From Linum tenue (taxonomy: Eukaryota > Streptophyta > Magnoliopsida > Malpighiales > Linaceae), in assembly GCA_946122785.1 (NCBI GenBank), contig CAMGYJ010000005.1, positions 81,896,547-81,960,546 on the forward strand: a DNA stretch of 64,000 nt, read 5' to 3'. The position numbers were made by a program, and so were the translations under genes. The notes beneath the pieces are model-generated. The model ran no database searches. It was not told the origin of the DNA and was given only the letters and a program-made list of their open reading frames with translations. Position 1 is the stretch's first letter. Each line of letters begins with the position of its first letter. Shown here piece by piece: positions 11,191 to 22,515 of the stretch.

Positions 11191-14100
11191 TAGAGACTTC
11201 AAGAATGGGAAAAAGTTTTGCAGGTACTGCAAAAAGGACTATCACACTGTGTTTGAATGCCTTAAGTTGAAAAACAAAAAGGCAAGAGAGAATGGAGGAG
11301 GTGGCTTTGCTGGTTCAGTGGAAACAGGAAATGAACCAGAAGGATCTCATGGAGTCCTGGCTGCTTCTGCTTCAGTGAAGAGAAACTCTGATTCACAAAC
11401 CAAGGATGGAGGTTTGGCAAGCCTGCAGTTGAGCAATGAACAAATGGAAAAATTGAGAATGCTTCTGCTGGGATCTCCATCACCATCACCTTCTCCACCA
11501 ACATCTCCTTCAATCAGGCACTCTGCCAATGATGCTGTTGTGACTCAATATCAACCAGTGCACCTTCCTTCCAGTTCAGGTACTACAGTCTTGTCTACCC
11601 TCTTAGCCAATACTGTAGAACCACTTTGGGTGCTTGATACTGGGGCAACAGATCATATAGTTTGCCATTTGAAGTACTTCTTGAAATACAAACCCTTAAA
11701 TGGGATATATGTCAACCTACCAAATGGAATTAGGGTCCAGGCCACACACATAGGAGTTGTCAAACTTCCCTGTGACTTGTTCCTTTCACAAGTCCTGTTT
11801 GTGCCAAGTTTCTCTTACAATTTGGTTTCAGTTAGCAAACTTACCAAAACAAACCCTGTCTCACTCTTATTCAAATCCTCTTTCTGTGTCATACAGGACC
11901 TTATTACACAGAGGAGGATTGGTTTAGCCCAGGTCGATAAGGGTCTATATCTGTTCAACCACAAGCAGGACACTACCAATTCCCTACCTAAGTGCTTTGC
12001 AACAACTCACTACAACTTCCAGCCACAGAATTTTGATCTTTGGCATGCCAGACTTGGTCATCCCTACATAGCTAGAGTAGAAGCTATACACAAACAGTTT
12101 CCTAATGTCACACTTTCACAAATAGTCCATTGTAATGTTTGTCATTTGGCAAAACAGAAACGTTTACCCTTTCCTTCCAGTTCTTCTGTCAATTCCACTT
12201 TGTTTGGTCTGTTACATGTGGATATCTGGGGGCATTTGAGCACCTCATCTTACAATGGCTTTAGCTATTTCTTGACCATCGTTGATGATTGTAGTAGATG
12301 TGTGTGGACCTACTTAATGAAAACTAAAGATGAAACCAGAAACTTGCTTCAATCCTTTTGTGTTATGGTTCAGAATCAGTTCCAAAAATCTGTTCAGATT
12401 ATTAGATCAGATCAAGGACAGGAGTTTCACATGGATGAGTTTTACAAATTGCATGGGATTGAGCACCAAATGAGTGTGGTATACACACCCCAACAGAATG
12501 GGAGAGTTGAGAGGAAACATCAACATCTCCTCAATGTTGCTAGAGCTCTCAAGTTTCAATCAGGCCTCCCATTGTCATACTGGAGTGAGTTTGTACTTCA
12601 TGCTGCTTACCTCATCAACCGTTTACCCACTCCAGTTTTGAGCAACAAGTCACCCTTTGAGATGCTGTATGGTTTTCCCCCTGATTATAGCACACTCAAA
12701 GTGTTTGGCTTCCTTGTCTATGCCTCTACTGCAGGACCACATAGAACAAAATTCACACCCAGGACCAAACAATGTGTGTTCTTGGGAATCCCAGTAGGCA
12801 TTAAGGCTTCAAGTTGCTTGAACTTGAAACCAAGAGAGTGTTCATTTCAAGAGATGCTCATTTATATGAACATATCATTCCCTATGCTTCCTCATCCTCT
12901 CCTGCTCCAGACACTTCCTCAACTGATTTCTTCCTTTCACCTGGTTCTTTTCCCATGCCTTCTACTACCTATACACCTTCCATTATAAACCAATCTAGTG
13001 AGTCACCAGTTTCAGTAGATCATCAGTCTGCAGGGGGCACTCACACTCCCTTACCCTCTTCTTCTTCATCATCTCATCCTGATGATCCACTACCTTCTAC
13101 TGTCATTTCCCCCATTCCCTTTTCACTACCTTCTTCTCCATATCCCTCTACATCCCACACTTCCACTCCTGCTTCCACTCCTGCTCCTTTTTCACCACCA
13201 CACTCATCACCTACTCCACCTCTTGCTCAAAGAAAACCCACCAGAACAACCAAACCACCCAACTGGCATGATTACTATTATGTCCAGTACCCCCATTAGC
13301 AAAGCCATGTCCTATAGTCAAATTTCACCCAAACATCAACACTTCATAAACAGCCTTGCTACCTATACTGAACCAACCTCATATGAGGAAGCTATAAAAG
13401 ATCCAAACTGGAATAAGGCAGCACATGATGAATTGAAGGCTCTGTGTGACAATGGGACATGGGAGATTAAGTTTCCTCCACCTGGAAAGAAGATCATTGG
13501 GAACAAATGGGTGTGGAAGTTGAAGTTAAACTCTGATGGAACAATAGAGAGACATAAAGCAAGAGTGGTTGCTAAGGGTTTCACCCAAATCTATGGTATT
13601 GACTACTGTGACACTTTCTCACCAGTAGCAAAACTAAGTTCAGTGAAAACTTTACTAGCAGTGGCAGCTACACAAGGGTGGCACTTACATCAAATGGATA
13701 TAAGTAATGCCTTCTAAATGGAGACCTAACTGAAGAAGTTTATATGGAAATTCCACCTGGTTTTTATGATCAGACAGCTAAAGAAGGGAAAGTCTGTCAC
13801 CTGAAAAAGTCAATCTATGGTCTTAAGCAAGCAAGCAGGCAATGGTACATGAAGCTAACAGAAAGCTTGTTAAGACATGGATTCAAACAATCTGCTTGTG
13901 ATTATTCCATTTTTACTGCTCAGATCCTTGGTGAGTTGGTTGTACTCATTGTTTATGTAGATGACATATTAATGGGCAACATCAGTCTAGAGGCAATCAG
14001 CAAAACCAAGAATTTACTAAAGGGTGAGTTCAAGATGAAAGATCTGGGGGAATTTAAATACTTCCTTGGCTTGGAAGTTGTTAGAGGAGTAAAGGGGATT

Positions 14101-15076
14101 ACTATATCCCAGAGAAAGTATTGTCTTGATCTCTTAACTGAGTCAGGATTCCAGGACTGCAAGCCAGCTGCTACTCCCATCTATGTAAAAGAAGTGCTAT
14201 CAGCAGAGGGAGGTGTTCCTTTGAAGAACATTGGTGAGTACAAACACCTGGTAGGCCAGCTGCAGTACCTTACCACCACTAGACCTGACATTAGCTTTGC
14301 TGTACAGCAGCTATGTCAGTTCCAAGATAATCCCACTTCCTTGCATTTAAGAGCACTACATAGGGTTTCAGATATCTGAAGAGCTCACCGGGTCAGGGAT
14401 TACTCTATCCAAGGGAGAATACTCTTGCTCTTACAGGGTTAGTGACTCAGACTGGGCAACCTGCCCTGATTCAAGGAAATCTATTACTGGCTATTGTACT
14501 TTCCTTGGGTCAGGAATTGTTACTTGGAAGAGCAAGAAGCAGAAGACATTGTCAAGGTCGTCTTCTGAAGCTGAGTACAGGGCTTTGGCTAGCTTGAGCT
14601 GTGAAGTTGAATGGCTGATCAGGTTGTTGAGAGACTTTGGAGTCACACATGAACATCCAGTCAAGGTCTACTGTGACAACCAGTCTGCAATGCACATCGC
14701 TGAGAATCCAGTATTTCATGAAAGAACAAAACACATCGATGTGGATTGTCATGTGATCAGAGAACGTGTTCAATCTGGTTTGATCTCTCTACATCATATG
14801 TCAACTGAATCACAGCTAGCTGACATCTTTACAAAAAGCTTACCTATTGATCGCTTTGCTCTTTTGTTATCCAAGCTGGGAGTATATGACCTATACTCGC
14901 CAGCTTGTGGGAGGGTAACAGAGAGGGTTGATGATCCACTTTGCAGCAGCCTTGCTGTGAAGAGGAATGGAGGCTCTGCTGTCGTTGAAGAAGGAAGAAC
15001 AAAGAAGAATGCAGAGCCTCAAACGATGACGTTTGCAGAGAAGAAGAATAGAAGTGAAACGCGTCGTATAGGCTAA
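11118..15076 (+). pseudogene. Copia A gag C-terminus and pol (knuckle, PR, IN, RT, RNase H)
   Basis: In order: CCHC knuckle CRYCKKDYHTVFEC (about 11219-11260), protease LDTGATDH (about 11632), the pre-integrase HHCC region (about 12040-12160), the integrase with all three DDE residues (VDIWG, RSDQGQEF, GRVERKH), a Ser/Pro-rich linker, RT with YVDD at about 13956, and RNase H with SRSSSEAEYRAL and the terminal ADIFTKSL motif. Frame breaks lie near 12802 (lost A), 13291 (extra C), 13714 (lost C) and 14360 (lost base), besides the one at 11118. The catalytic residues are all still present, so decay is recent. The last stretch of open frame reads into the 3' LTR. Confidence 0.9.
14902..14915 (+). 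other. Copia A polypurine tract
   Basis: Purine-rich GTGGGAGGG directly precedes the 3' LTR start at 14916, as expected for the plus-strand primer. Confidence 0.75.
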
Positions 15077-15249
15077 CAGCCTCAGTTCCGGTTTTACTGT
15101 GTCATTTACACGTGTACAGTAGTGATAGGCTTGTTTCATTTGTTTGTTATAGTTACCGTTAAGTGTAATTAAGTAGCCTGTATATATACTGATTCATGAT
15201 CAATGGAAAGCTCTAACGAGCATTTTCCCCCATACTCTGATTCTTCTCA
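14916..15249 (+). repeat. Copia A 3' LTR
   Basis: Same length as the 5' LTR, about eight substitutions and no indels. Followed by the CCACT target duplication. Confidence 0.95.
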
Positions 15250-15254
15250 CCACT

Positions 15255-15473
15255 CCTCCCTTAGCGGCCAGTAGCACCTGAGCTCCCAAACTGAAACGAC
15301 AGCCGGGAGAGACGCAAGCCGAGAGTGACGCCGACCCGAACGCACACCGCTCCTCCGTAGGTCAATTGCCTCTGTTCGTCGAGAAAAGTAGCTCCAAATC
15401 GTCCATTGGTAAGGATCTCAGAACCCTTCCAGTCCCGGTTCAATCCATTGCTAAACTAACCCAAGTACCCAAC
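15255..15473. other. Flank between copia A and the hAT element, no gene found
   Basis: GC-richer sequence which, with 9750-9880 and 16133-16260, may once have been continuous before the copia and hAT insertions. Two GGTAAGGA splice-donor-like sites (near 15411 and 16252) give it an exon/intron look, but no protein family is recognisable. It may be an old Ty3/gypsy LTR: there is a TATA-like TTTATATAAC at about 9757 and a GGGTGTTACA-like end at 17125-17134. Confidence 0.3.
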
Positions 15474-16124
15474 CAGTGGCGGATCCAGGTGGTGGCCACC
15501 CCGGGCCCCGTCCCAGCCCTCCCCTGGATTCGGAGTTAGTATAGTGTTTATGAATTTTTCGATTTTAGTTATTCGGCCTAGTGTTATTTTGTAATAAGAT
15601 TGGGTGTAACTAGAAAAATGATTCAGATTAACATATTCAAATCACTACTATAAATTTAGTCTAGAAATCCTAACTCCAAATACTATTTTTCTAAAAACAA
15701 CAATGAAATCTAAAAGTCTAAAACGTAAAAGACTATAAGAAATATGAGGTTTATTCCCTTGAAAATTTACTAAAGCAGTTAGTGGATATAGGTATGGACA
15801 CACAATGCACGATTGATTTGTCTAGAGTTGACGCTGCTCGTACCAACAACTACTACAAGGATAACCTTTTCAACAATGAAAAATATGAAAACTGATTTCG
15901 CAACAAAATGAACGATGAATTTCTAGTCGTTTGCTAAAGTATTTTATTTTTAAAAAATGTATACTATTGGTATGGATGTGGACTCCATTATTGATGCATT
16001 CGCTAAATTAAAATACCGTCGAGTACAATTTATATTGTAAAAAAAAACTACAATGTTTTTTTACGGTTCTAATTTTTTAATAAAATGCGGCCCAGTGCTC
16101 TTCTGTGTTCTGGATCCGCCGCTG
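15474..16124. mobile_element. Non-autonomous hAT transposon (651 bp)
   Basis: Terminal inverted repeats CAGTGGCGGATCCAG at 15474-15488 and CTGGATCCGCCGCTG at 16110-16124 match at 14 of 15 bases. An exact 8-bp target duplication TACCCAAC lies at 15466-15473 and 16125-16132, the size made by hAT transposases. The interior is AT-rich and encodes nothing recognisable, so it would need a transposase in trans. Confidence 0.92.
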
Positions 16125-16132
16125 TACCCAAC

Positions 16133-17478
16133 CCGTGCACGTTCATGAACCGTAGCTTCGACGGCGAGGTTGCAGGGAGCTCAAACGACGATCAACGACG
16201 AAAGAATCGACGCCCAAGGATCCTCAAATCCTTCTCTGGGCTCGTGTTAGAGGTAAGGAATCGATTCCCGACGTTTAACACGTACCATGGATGGTTATTT
16301 TCAGTTCATGCTGCATCTGGGTTTTAGCCACGGGTTCTACAGTTCTTTGGTAACAGAAATCTAGTCCGTCGCTAAAGGTTGCAGAAAATTCCAGATTAGT
16401 CCTTCCAGATTTGAATGGGAATGATTTGGTTCCTGAACTTTAATGTTTTACCAGAAACGCCCCAAAGTTGTAAATTGATAAAATTGATTTCTTGTATAAA
16501 CCAAATAATAGGAGTGCTAGTGATTAGTAATTAATCCAAGACTTAGGAAGTAAAATCATGGATACGTGTATATAAAATGAGTTGTAAATAGTAATTAATC
16601 AGGTTCCCTTCCCATTGTGAGGAAGTTTATCAAGTTTATCAGGTTTAGGTGGTCGAACAGTGGCGCTAGTTAGGTTGAGTTCGAGGCCCTTTTTTTAAGC
16701 AAGCTAAATGAGATTTCTTGATCACGTGTATTTCAATTCTTTGTTTTCGTTCCTCCTAAGTCGTTGAGTTGTTATCATGTCATTTTAAGATAAACTGCAC
16801 CTAGGATTGACCCCACACCCGCACTCAGGAGCTACTAGGGAGCGGGAACGCACAGACCAACCGTCGGGACACCATTGCTGCTCAGAATGTCATCAGAAGG
16901 GTTAGTGGCCGAGAAAGCTTCACCAAGGGCTCCTTTTACTCAATGAATTTCCTTTTAGTAGACTTGAGACAGATGCTCGTTTGTGTTGAATTGACAAGGA
17001 TTGTTCTTTTTGAGATTTGGATTTTTGTTATGGATGATTTTCCGTTGTTTCTCCTTTTTCAAGACAAATGATTTATTTTGATTCTCAAGGGCATTTTGGT
17101 AAATTTAATGATCGGCCGGTCTAGGGTGTTACAAGCACTATCTCTCTATCTTTCAAAAAAAAAACACTCTCTCTCTCATGTCACAAACGATGAAATCTCC
17201 ATTTAGAGGAAAAACATACAGAACAAAAGACGAGAAAACAAAGTCTGAAGTGTGAAAGGGGAAAGGGGAAACATGCTACAAGGACGCCTCGTTCTTTTCT
17301 CTTAGATGTCTCAAGCAAGAACTGAAATATCGTACAGAGATTTTAATTGAAAAGTTAACGATAGAGTATTTTATTTGAAATTGTAGTTTATCGAAATTGA
17401 ATCACTTCATACCGTTAAATACATCCTATCAATTTAGCCTTCAATATAAGTTTTTCTAGTCGAACCGTTGGTACAATA
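16133..17478. other. No gene; possible old LTR remnant
   Basis: No coding signal. The bases up to 17134 resemble a worn gypsy-type LTR: a splice-donor-like GAGGTAAGGA at about 16250, phrases typical of LTR leaders, and a GGGTGTTACA end at 17125-17134. After 17135 there is a short CT-repeat and nothing further. Confidence 0.3.
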
Positions 17479-17715
17479 AGGTATTTTAATCCTTGGTCTC
17501 AAGACAAAGTTGCTTCACTCGAACAATGCAATTACTTGTGCAACTTCGGTTCGAGTCCTGAAAGCTGAGAAAGCGAGTATTTTCCCTTTTATACAGTATG
17601 GTATTTTAATCCTTGGTCTCAAGACAAAGTTGCTTCACTCGAACAATGTAATTGCTTGTGCAATTTCGGGTTCGAATCCTGAAAGCTGAGAAAGCAAGCA
17701 TTTTCCCTGTTATAA
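17479..17715 (+). repeat. Tandem duplication of a ~120-bp tRNA-like unit
   Basis: Two units, about 17479-17598 and 17600-17715, are nearly identical. Each holds a GGTCTCAAGAC stretch, a paired GCAA...TTGC middle and a pol III B box (GGTTCGAGTCC in the first, GGTTCGAATCC in the second) followed by TGAAAGCTGAGAAAGC. This is tRNA-related, most likely a SINE head or a duplicated tRNA pseudogene; no complete cloverleaf is apparent. Confidence 0.6.
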
Positions 17716-18134
17716 ATCTAGGAACTTATGAGTTATCTCTTAAACCAGATAATTACTGCTGGGTCAAAACTGGTTAACCATCCTACTCACCTTTCTTACA
17801 ATGCATTAAGATCAGGGCCATTAATCGTTGCTAAGGCTTTATTTAGTGAGGAGGCTTTCGTCCAAGCTGAGATTAATTCATTCAGCTTGAAATGGCTACG
17901 AGGTCTTATTTCCATACCTCCTGTCAATTAGATTTGCAGACTAGTTTACCTGATCCACGCACATAATGTACATTATCTATTGCATACTATTCGGTCACTA
18001 AATCCGAGACCATACAGGGTTTATCAATTGGCCATTTTATATTTGCATTGCATTCTATAGTTTTCTCTGCTATGTACACTATTCGCTAATAATTTACCCA
18101 CAAAAAGATTTGTTAGCCAATAGTGTCCGACATC
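17716..18134. other. 3' flank of the DnaJ gene, no separate gene supported
   Basis: Includes a 67-codon plus-strand frame (17728-17931) without recognisable domain. The part next to 18135 should be the 3' UTR of the minus-strand DnaJ gene. Confidence 0.4.
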
Positions 18135-21100
18135 TCACTTGATTGCCGGCTTCTGGCGAATTTTAGTAAACTGCACTTCTCCATTCAAAACGGAGCTTAT
18201 GAATGCCTCTACTGCTTCTATAGTCATCTCGCCTTCAAACTTTGCAAATTTCCCCTTTCGAGGCTTGTACGCAATTAAAGTTCTGTCAGCCGACTTGAAT
18301 CCATACCTGTCGAATGCGTTCATGAACGTTTGCTGTGCTGCAGCATCTAACATTGCGTAGGAGACGGCGTCCTGAGAGCTGGATGCTGAGTTCGGTCTCC
18401 TGGATAAGGATTTTTGAGAAACCTGAAGCAAACCAAACCATTTGTCAACTTGCAACACTATGATGCTTATAGAAAAGATTGCACATTGTTAACCAACAGA
18501 TGCAGAGTTCACTTACCACAGACAGAATAGATGCCAGCTTCTCTCTTGCTGTTGAAGATCTGTAAGCACCAATTATACAAACCGGGATCCTCTCCCCACA
18601 TACATCATTATAAGTTAATCCGTCAAGCAGTGGTACTCTGTTCTCAGCCTGCGCGGTTTTGCCCTGATTTGGAGCAACCTTCTTATTCTTCCTCTCAAAC
18701 CCATCGAGTACGTTGCCAAGATCTTTAATTCCAGACTTCAGATCTTTCACTGAAACACCTGTCTTTAGTACATGCTTCTCTCCATTTGATAGCCAGCCGA
18801 CCATGGCTGGAAGTTGGTCTACTCCTAGCTCCTTCACCATCGGATCATTAACATCATGGACCTGGTGGATACACATTGGCCTTGTAAGTAAGTTCAAGCC
18901 ATGTAGAAAATTAGAAAACTAAGCATGGTTTAGAAATGGACCATATACCTCAACATCGTTAAATGTAAAGCGCTTATGATACAAGCCACTAAGGGAACGC
19001 CAGATCACAGGTGTATCACGTTTGGTGGAAAGAAGCAAAACGCTAGGCAGTTTCCCCCCACCATTGGACAAAGACTTCAAATTGTTAAGTTTTATCCTTG
19101 TTGAGAACCTCGGCAGATGGTCTTGGCAAAATGCCTTCAAATTCTTTGGGACCAAATCACCTGTATACTCCACCAAAGAACCCTCATTGTTTTCCTTATA
19201 GGTATAAAGAAAAACCCTGGGCTCCTTGCGAGGGTTTATGCCAAGCTCCATGCACAGAGATCTCTGAGTCTCACAATGTATACTCCCAACCTTCAACAAG
19301 GTGAGATAGACTCATTATGTGGAGATACACTAGCTATGGGAAAGCACATACTGAAAGGGAAACGAAACGAGTGCTTACCTTTAACGCTCCTTGAAGTGGA
19401 TCAGAAACCTCCTGTATGATTGACTCATAATACTCGGTTCCCCTCACAGAGGGAGTATATGACAGTATAAGCCACGTGATTCCTTGATCGATAACTTCTT
19501 TCTTATAGACTTGAGAGTTAATGTCCTTGATGCTCTTAGGAGAAGTTGTAGAGCCAGATTGAGACCTCCCTTGAGACCTAGTTGAGCGACCAAAGCTGCT
19601 AGCCTGAGCCCCACGTGATTTATCTCCAAAGAAATTTGAAAATAGGTCATCCATCCCAAAACCGAATGAGTTCTGAGCACTAGGACCACCACCAAAGGAA
19701 AACGAGAATGACTTGGAACCTCCTTTTCCGCCCATATTCTGCCAGTCCCCTGGCCTAAAGCTAAATCCACTTGAGCCCTGCCCTCCTGTGTAGTGTCTAT
19801 ACCCCCCATCATCTCCGGGGTAACCAGAATCAAATCCAGAGTTTCCCATCTCATTTCCATATAGGTCATAATTTTTCCGCTTTTCTTCATCTGAGAGGAT
19901 CTCGTATGCTGTTGAAACATGAAAAGAAAATTAACACTGCAACATGGAAACATTTGGTTACACAGAAAGAACCAAGAAAAGTAGCCATTTGAGTACCGTT
20001 ATTGATCTCAGCAAACTTCTCTTGGGCTCCCTTCTTTTTGTTCTTGTCAGGGTGATATTGCAGAGAAAGCCTACAAAATGGCAGCACGACCAGAATAAGC
20101 ACTTTAACCCACCAATATGCAGAAAAAATTAATACCAAGCCTCTAAGATAGATCAATAAGGGTCTACCAACAGAGGTGATGCAGGCATATTCCATATTTG
20201 TGAGTAACAAATTGCATTTGAAGAAGCTAGTTGGTACTATACTATCATCATCTATTACCAGCTTGATAACTAACCGAAACAACCTCCATTGCTAACTAAA
20301 TATTTTCTCCTCCACCAAGTAAAAGAACACACGAACTCAAATAACAATACTAATAAGCAGTCAAGGTGTCTGTTGAAGATGTACTCTTCACCAACAAGGA
20401 CATCATTCTGAACACCTAAGACTAGTTCCAATAATGCACTGAACGGAAAGCAAAGGATTAGACGCAAATATTCTTCACTCGTTTAGCCATATCAAGCACA
20501 TAATCAATTCTTAAATATACTCAATAGAACAGATTGCCCAGAAATCTAAATGCTATAAAAAGCAGCAGCGAGGTTTCTAGTTTCTACTAACTAAAATATC
20601 AAACCCATTTAAACTTGAAAAAGGAGATAAAGGGCATACTTGTGGAAAGCTTTCTGTATTTCTCGTTGGCCTGCGTTCCGCTCAACCCCAAGAACCTGAA
20701 ATAAGAATCGATTCCATCAATGGATCAACACATAAGAAACTGGAACTATAAAATCCAAGCTTCACAAGACTTCTCTAGGCATTCTTTCTTAAGGAGAACT
20801 TTGCATTCAGACTTTTAAGAATTTCACAATAAACCCCTCTTTCCTGGGAATCAAGCCATCAATAAGCAAGCTTAACTAGCACAAGATTGTTAAAACCGAA
20901 CCAATCATCAGAACAGACAACCCAAAACCCCATCTTACGAATCCAACTGCACAAGTGCGATTTCACATGCTAGATTTGAACAGGGGAGGAAAACTCCCGA
21001 CAGAGCAATCACAGGCAACAATGTGCAATGGCATTCTTAACCTCGGCTCAATCAGCCCGGTAGGGCTACGGCGCAAGCTATCAACAGACTGAAACTACGA

Positions 21101-21226
21101 GATCATGAAAACTAAGAGCAAAGACGTTACCTTGTAAGGGTCGACATTTTTGGCTGCCTCGGTCAGCAGAATCAGGGAGAGACCGATGATAGCTGCCAAT
21201 GCCAGGCCGCCTCCATTGATCTTCAT
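18135..21226 (-). CDS. ERDJ3A: ER-type DnaJ protein with thioredoxin-like region (ERDJ3A/TMS1-like)
   Basis: Seven exons by GT-AG sites: 21131-21226, 20640-20695, 19997-20070, 19379-19908, 18949-19290, 18517-18861 and 18135-18422; total 1731 bp, 576 residues plus TGA stop. Residues 5-25 are a hydrophobic signal sequence. Residues 29-95 are a J domain with the essential HPD (LQYHPDKN), which stimulates the ATPase of ER-lumenal Hsp70 (BiP). A Gly/Ser/Phe-rich region follows, then a long C-terminal part with thioredoxin-fold-like segments. Length and layout fit plant ERDJ3A (known in Arabidopsis as TMS1, needed for pollen tube growth in heat), but I recognise it by resemblance, so the symbol is tentative. 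All junction phases agree and no lesion is seen. Confidence 0.85.
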
Positions 21227-21424
21227 ATCCGAAGAACTCGCCAAAGCAACCACGCGATATTTTTCAGTTTAGGGCTTTGCAAGAGGAGAGGAACAATAGT
21301 GGAATGAGGACGAAAGGAAGGGAATTGAACTAAGGAAAAGGCGAGGTTTCAGTATTTTCGCGGGGTTCGGGAAACTCTAGACGTTTCCGTTCCGGTAATA
21401 TACATAGTTGATTGCCTGCCTCGC

Positions 21425-21475
21425 TGACGTTGGTATACGTGGCACTGCTGGATGGCTACACGCCAATCAACCAAT
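21425..21475 (-). promoter_or_regulatory. Candidate stress-type promoter elements of the DnaJ gene
   Basis: Two ACGT-core sites (TGACGT at 21425-21430 and TACGTGGC at 21436-21443) and two CCAAT boxes (21463-21467, 21471-21475) lie 200-250 bp upstream of the ATG. Combinations of CCAAT and CACG elements are known for ER-stress genes controlled by bZIP factors with NF-Y. The exact ERSE spacing is not met, so this is only suggestive. No clear TATA box was seen. Confidence 0.35.
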
Positions 21476-21617
21476 AGGATTTCAGAATCCGCTTTGCTTA
21501 CATTTAGCATTATGGGCTTGTTCTGGACACCTTTGTTCCAGATTCTGTACTTCCTTATGGGCCGGTTCTGACTTTTTCGGGCTAGAATCTTGTAGATTGA
21601 TGTTTGTGAACGATGAT

Positions 21618-21905
21618 GGGCAATTGCATGTTTGGTTACCAAGATTATAAAAAATGTTCAAATTTGGTCACTCAAAATATTTAAATTCATTAGTGGTATT
21701 TTAATTTACTGAAAATGTTCACGTTTGATCACTCTTAGTCCAACTCCGTTAACTTAGTTGACTGTTAACTTAGTGACGTGGCAATTAAGAAATAATAAAT
21801 AAAATTTAATCTATTTAATGTCCAACTCATTTTTACCATAAAATAAATAAAATAAAATAAAAATAATAAATTTAACATATTTTATCCCGCGCTCGTTCTC
21901 CTTAC
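21618..21905 (+). repeat. Pack-MULE left terminal inverted repeat
   Basis: Complementary to about 28235-28555. AT-rich in the middle with an AAATAAAATAAAAT stretch, and GC-rich at the inner edge (CCCGCGCTCGTTC). Confidence 0.75.
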
Positions 21906-22014
21906 TCTTCTAAGAACTAGGACCAGAAGCTTCTCGTAGAACGTGACGGAGACTATCATCCCGACCGCCGTCAGGGCGAATATTGACGTCGGAGGGATTC
22001 GAGCACTGTGCATT
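21906..22014 (-). pseudogene. NPF (NRT1/PTR) transporter fragment, TM-helix part
   Basis: On the minus strand the translation reads IPPTSIFALTAVGMIVS followed by a TFYEKLLVLVLRR segment, which matches the helix in the second half of plant NPF nitrate/peptide transporters where IPPAS.., a hydrophobic run, and YDK/YEK..VP..R occur. The other NPF piece lies at 28000-28235 on the same strand and comes from an earlier part of the protein, so both are in gene order with the PRISE fragment between them. Short and out of context, hence a captured, non-functional piece. Confidence 0.6.
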
Positions 22015-22421
22015 TGTTATAAACGCGCTACTACGGATCGGGAAATTGCCGGAATCGACAAAACAAGAATACGAAAAGCGAGAATTGAAAAACACAAACA
22101 CACGATATACGTGGTTCACTAACACGATGTGTGTTAGCTAGTCCACGGGCAAGAGAGAGTCAGTTTCACTATATCGAGGAGATTACAGATTACAGAGGAG
22201 TATGAGAAGTATTTATAGTACTTCTCCATGTGGGTCTAAACCTAATCCAATCTGGCAAAGGAAACGGTTACAGACCAGGCCCAGAACCCGAACCCAAATA
22301 ATATTGAGCCCATACACCATGGGCCGGGGGCGTTGCCCCTGGACCCCACTCGCTGACCGGGCAGCGAGACCCCCGATTACCAGTCGTAGCGGCTGATAGT
22401 CCGATTCAAGTCACATCAACA
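22015..22421 (-). repeat. Copia B 3' LTR
   Basis: Same length as the LTR at 26506-26912. The purine tract AAGGTGGAGATT (minus strand) abuts it at 22422-22435. Confidence 0.95.
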
Positions 22422-22515
22422 AATCTCCACCTTGACTTGAATCCTCTTCCTCTGAAATCTCTGATGTACTCTGCTCCTTCTCTCTCTCCCGCCATCAATG
22501 CCCCGTAGAGTGGAG

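Larger units (their letters stand above)
9881..15249 (+). mobile_element. Ty1/copia LTR retrotransposon A, complete but decayed
   Basis: Two 334-bp LTRs flank gag and pol in copia order (gag, protease, integrase, RT, RNase H). Target duplication CCACT sits at 9876-9880 and 15250-15254. The primer site lies directly after the 5' LTR and a purine tract directly before the 3' LTR. The LTRs differ at about 8 sites by eye (about 2.4%), which points to a fairly recent insertion. At least five single-base frameshifts break the polyprotein. The termini are TA...CA rather than TG...CA. Confidence 0.95.

Noticed and set aside
17560..17690. Functional tRNA gene
   Set aside because: B box present but no complete acceptor, D and anticodon stems.
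17728..17931. 67-codon frame downstream of the DnaJ gene
   Set aside because: No domain, no splice partner; probably chance or UTR.
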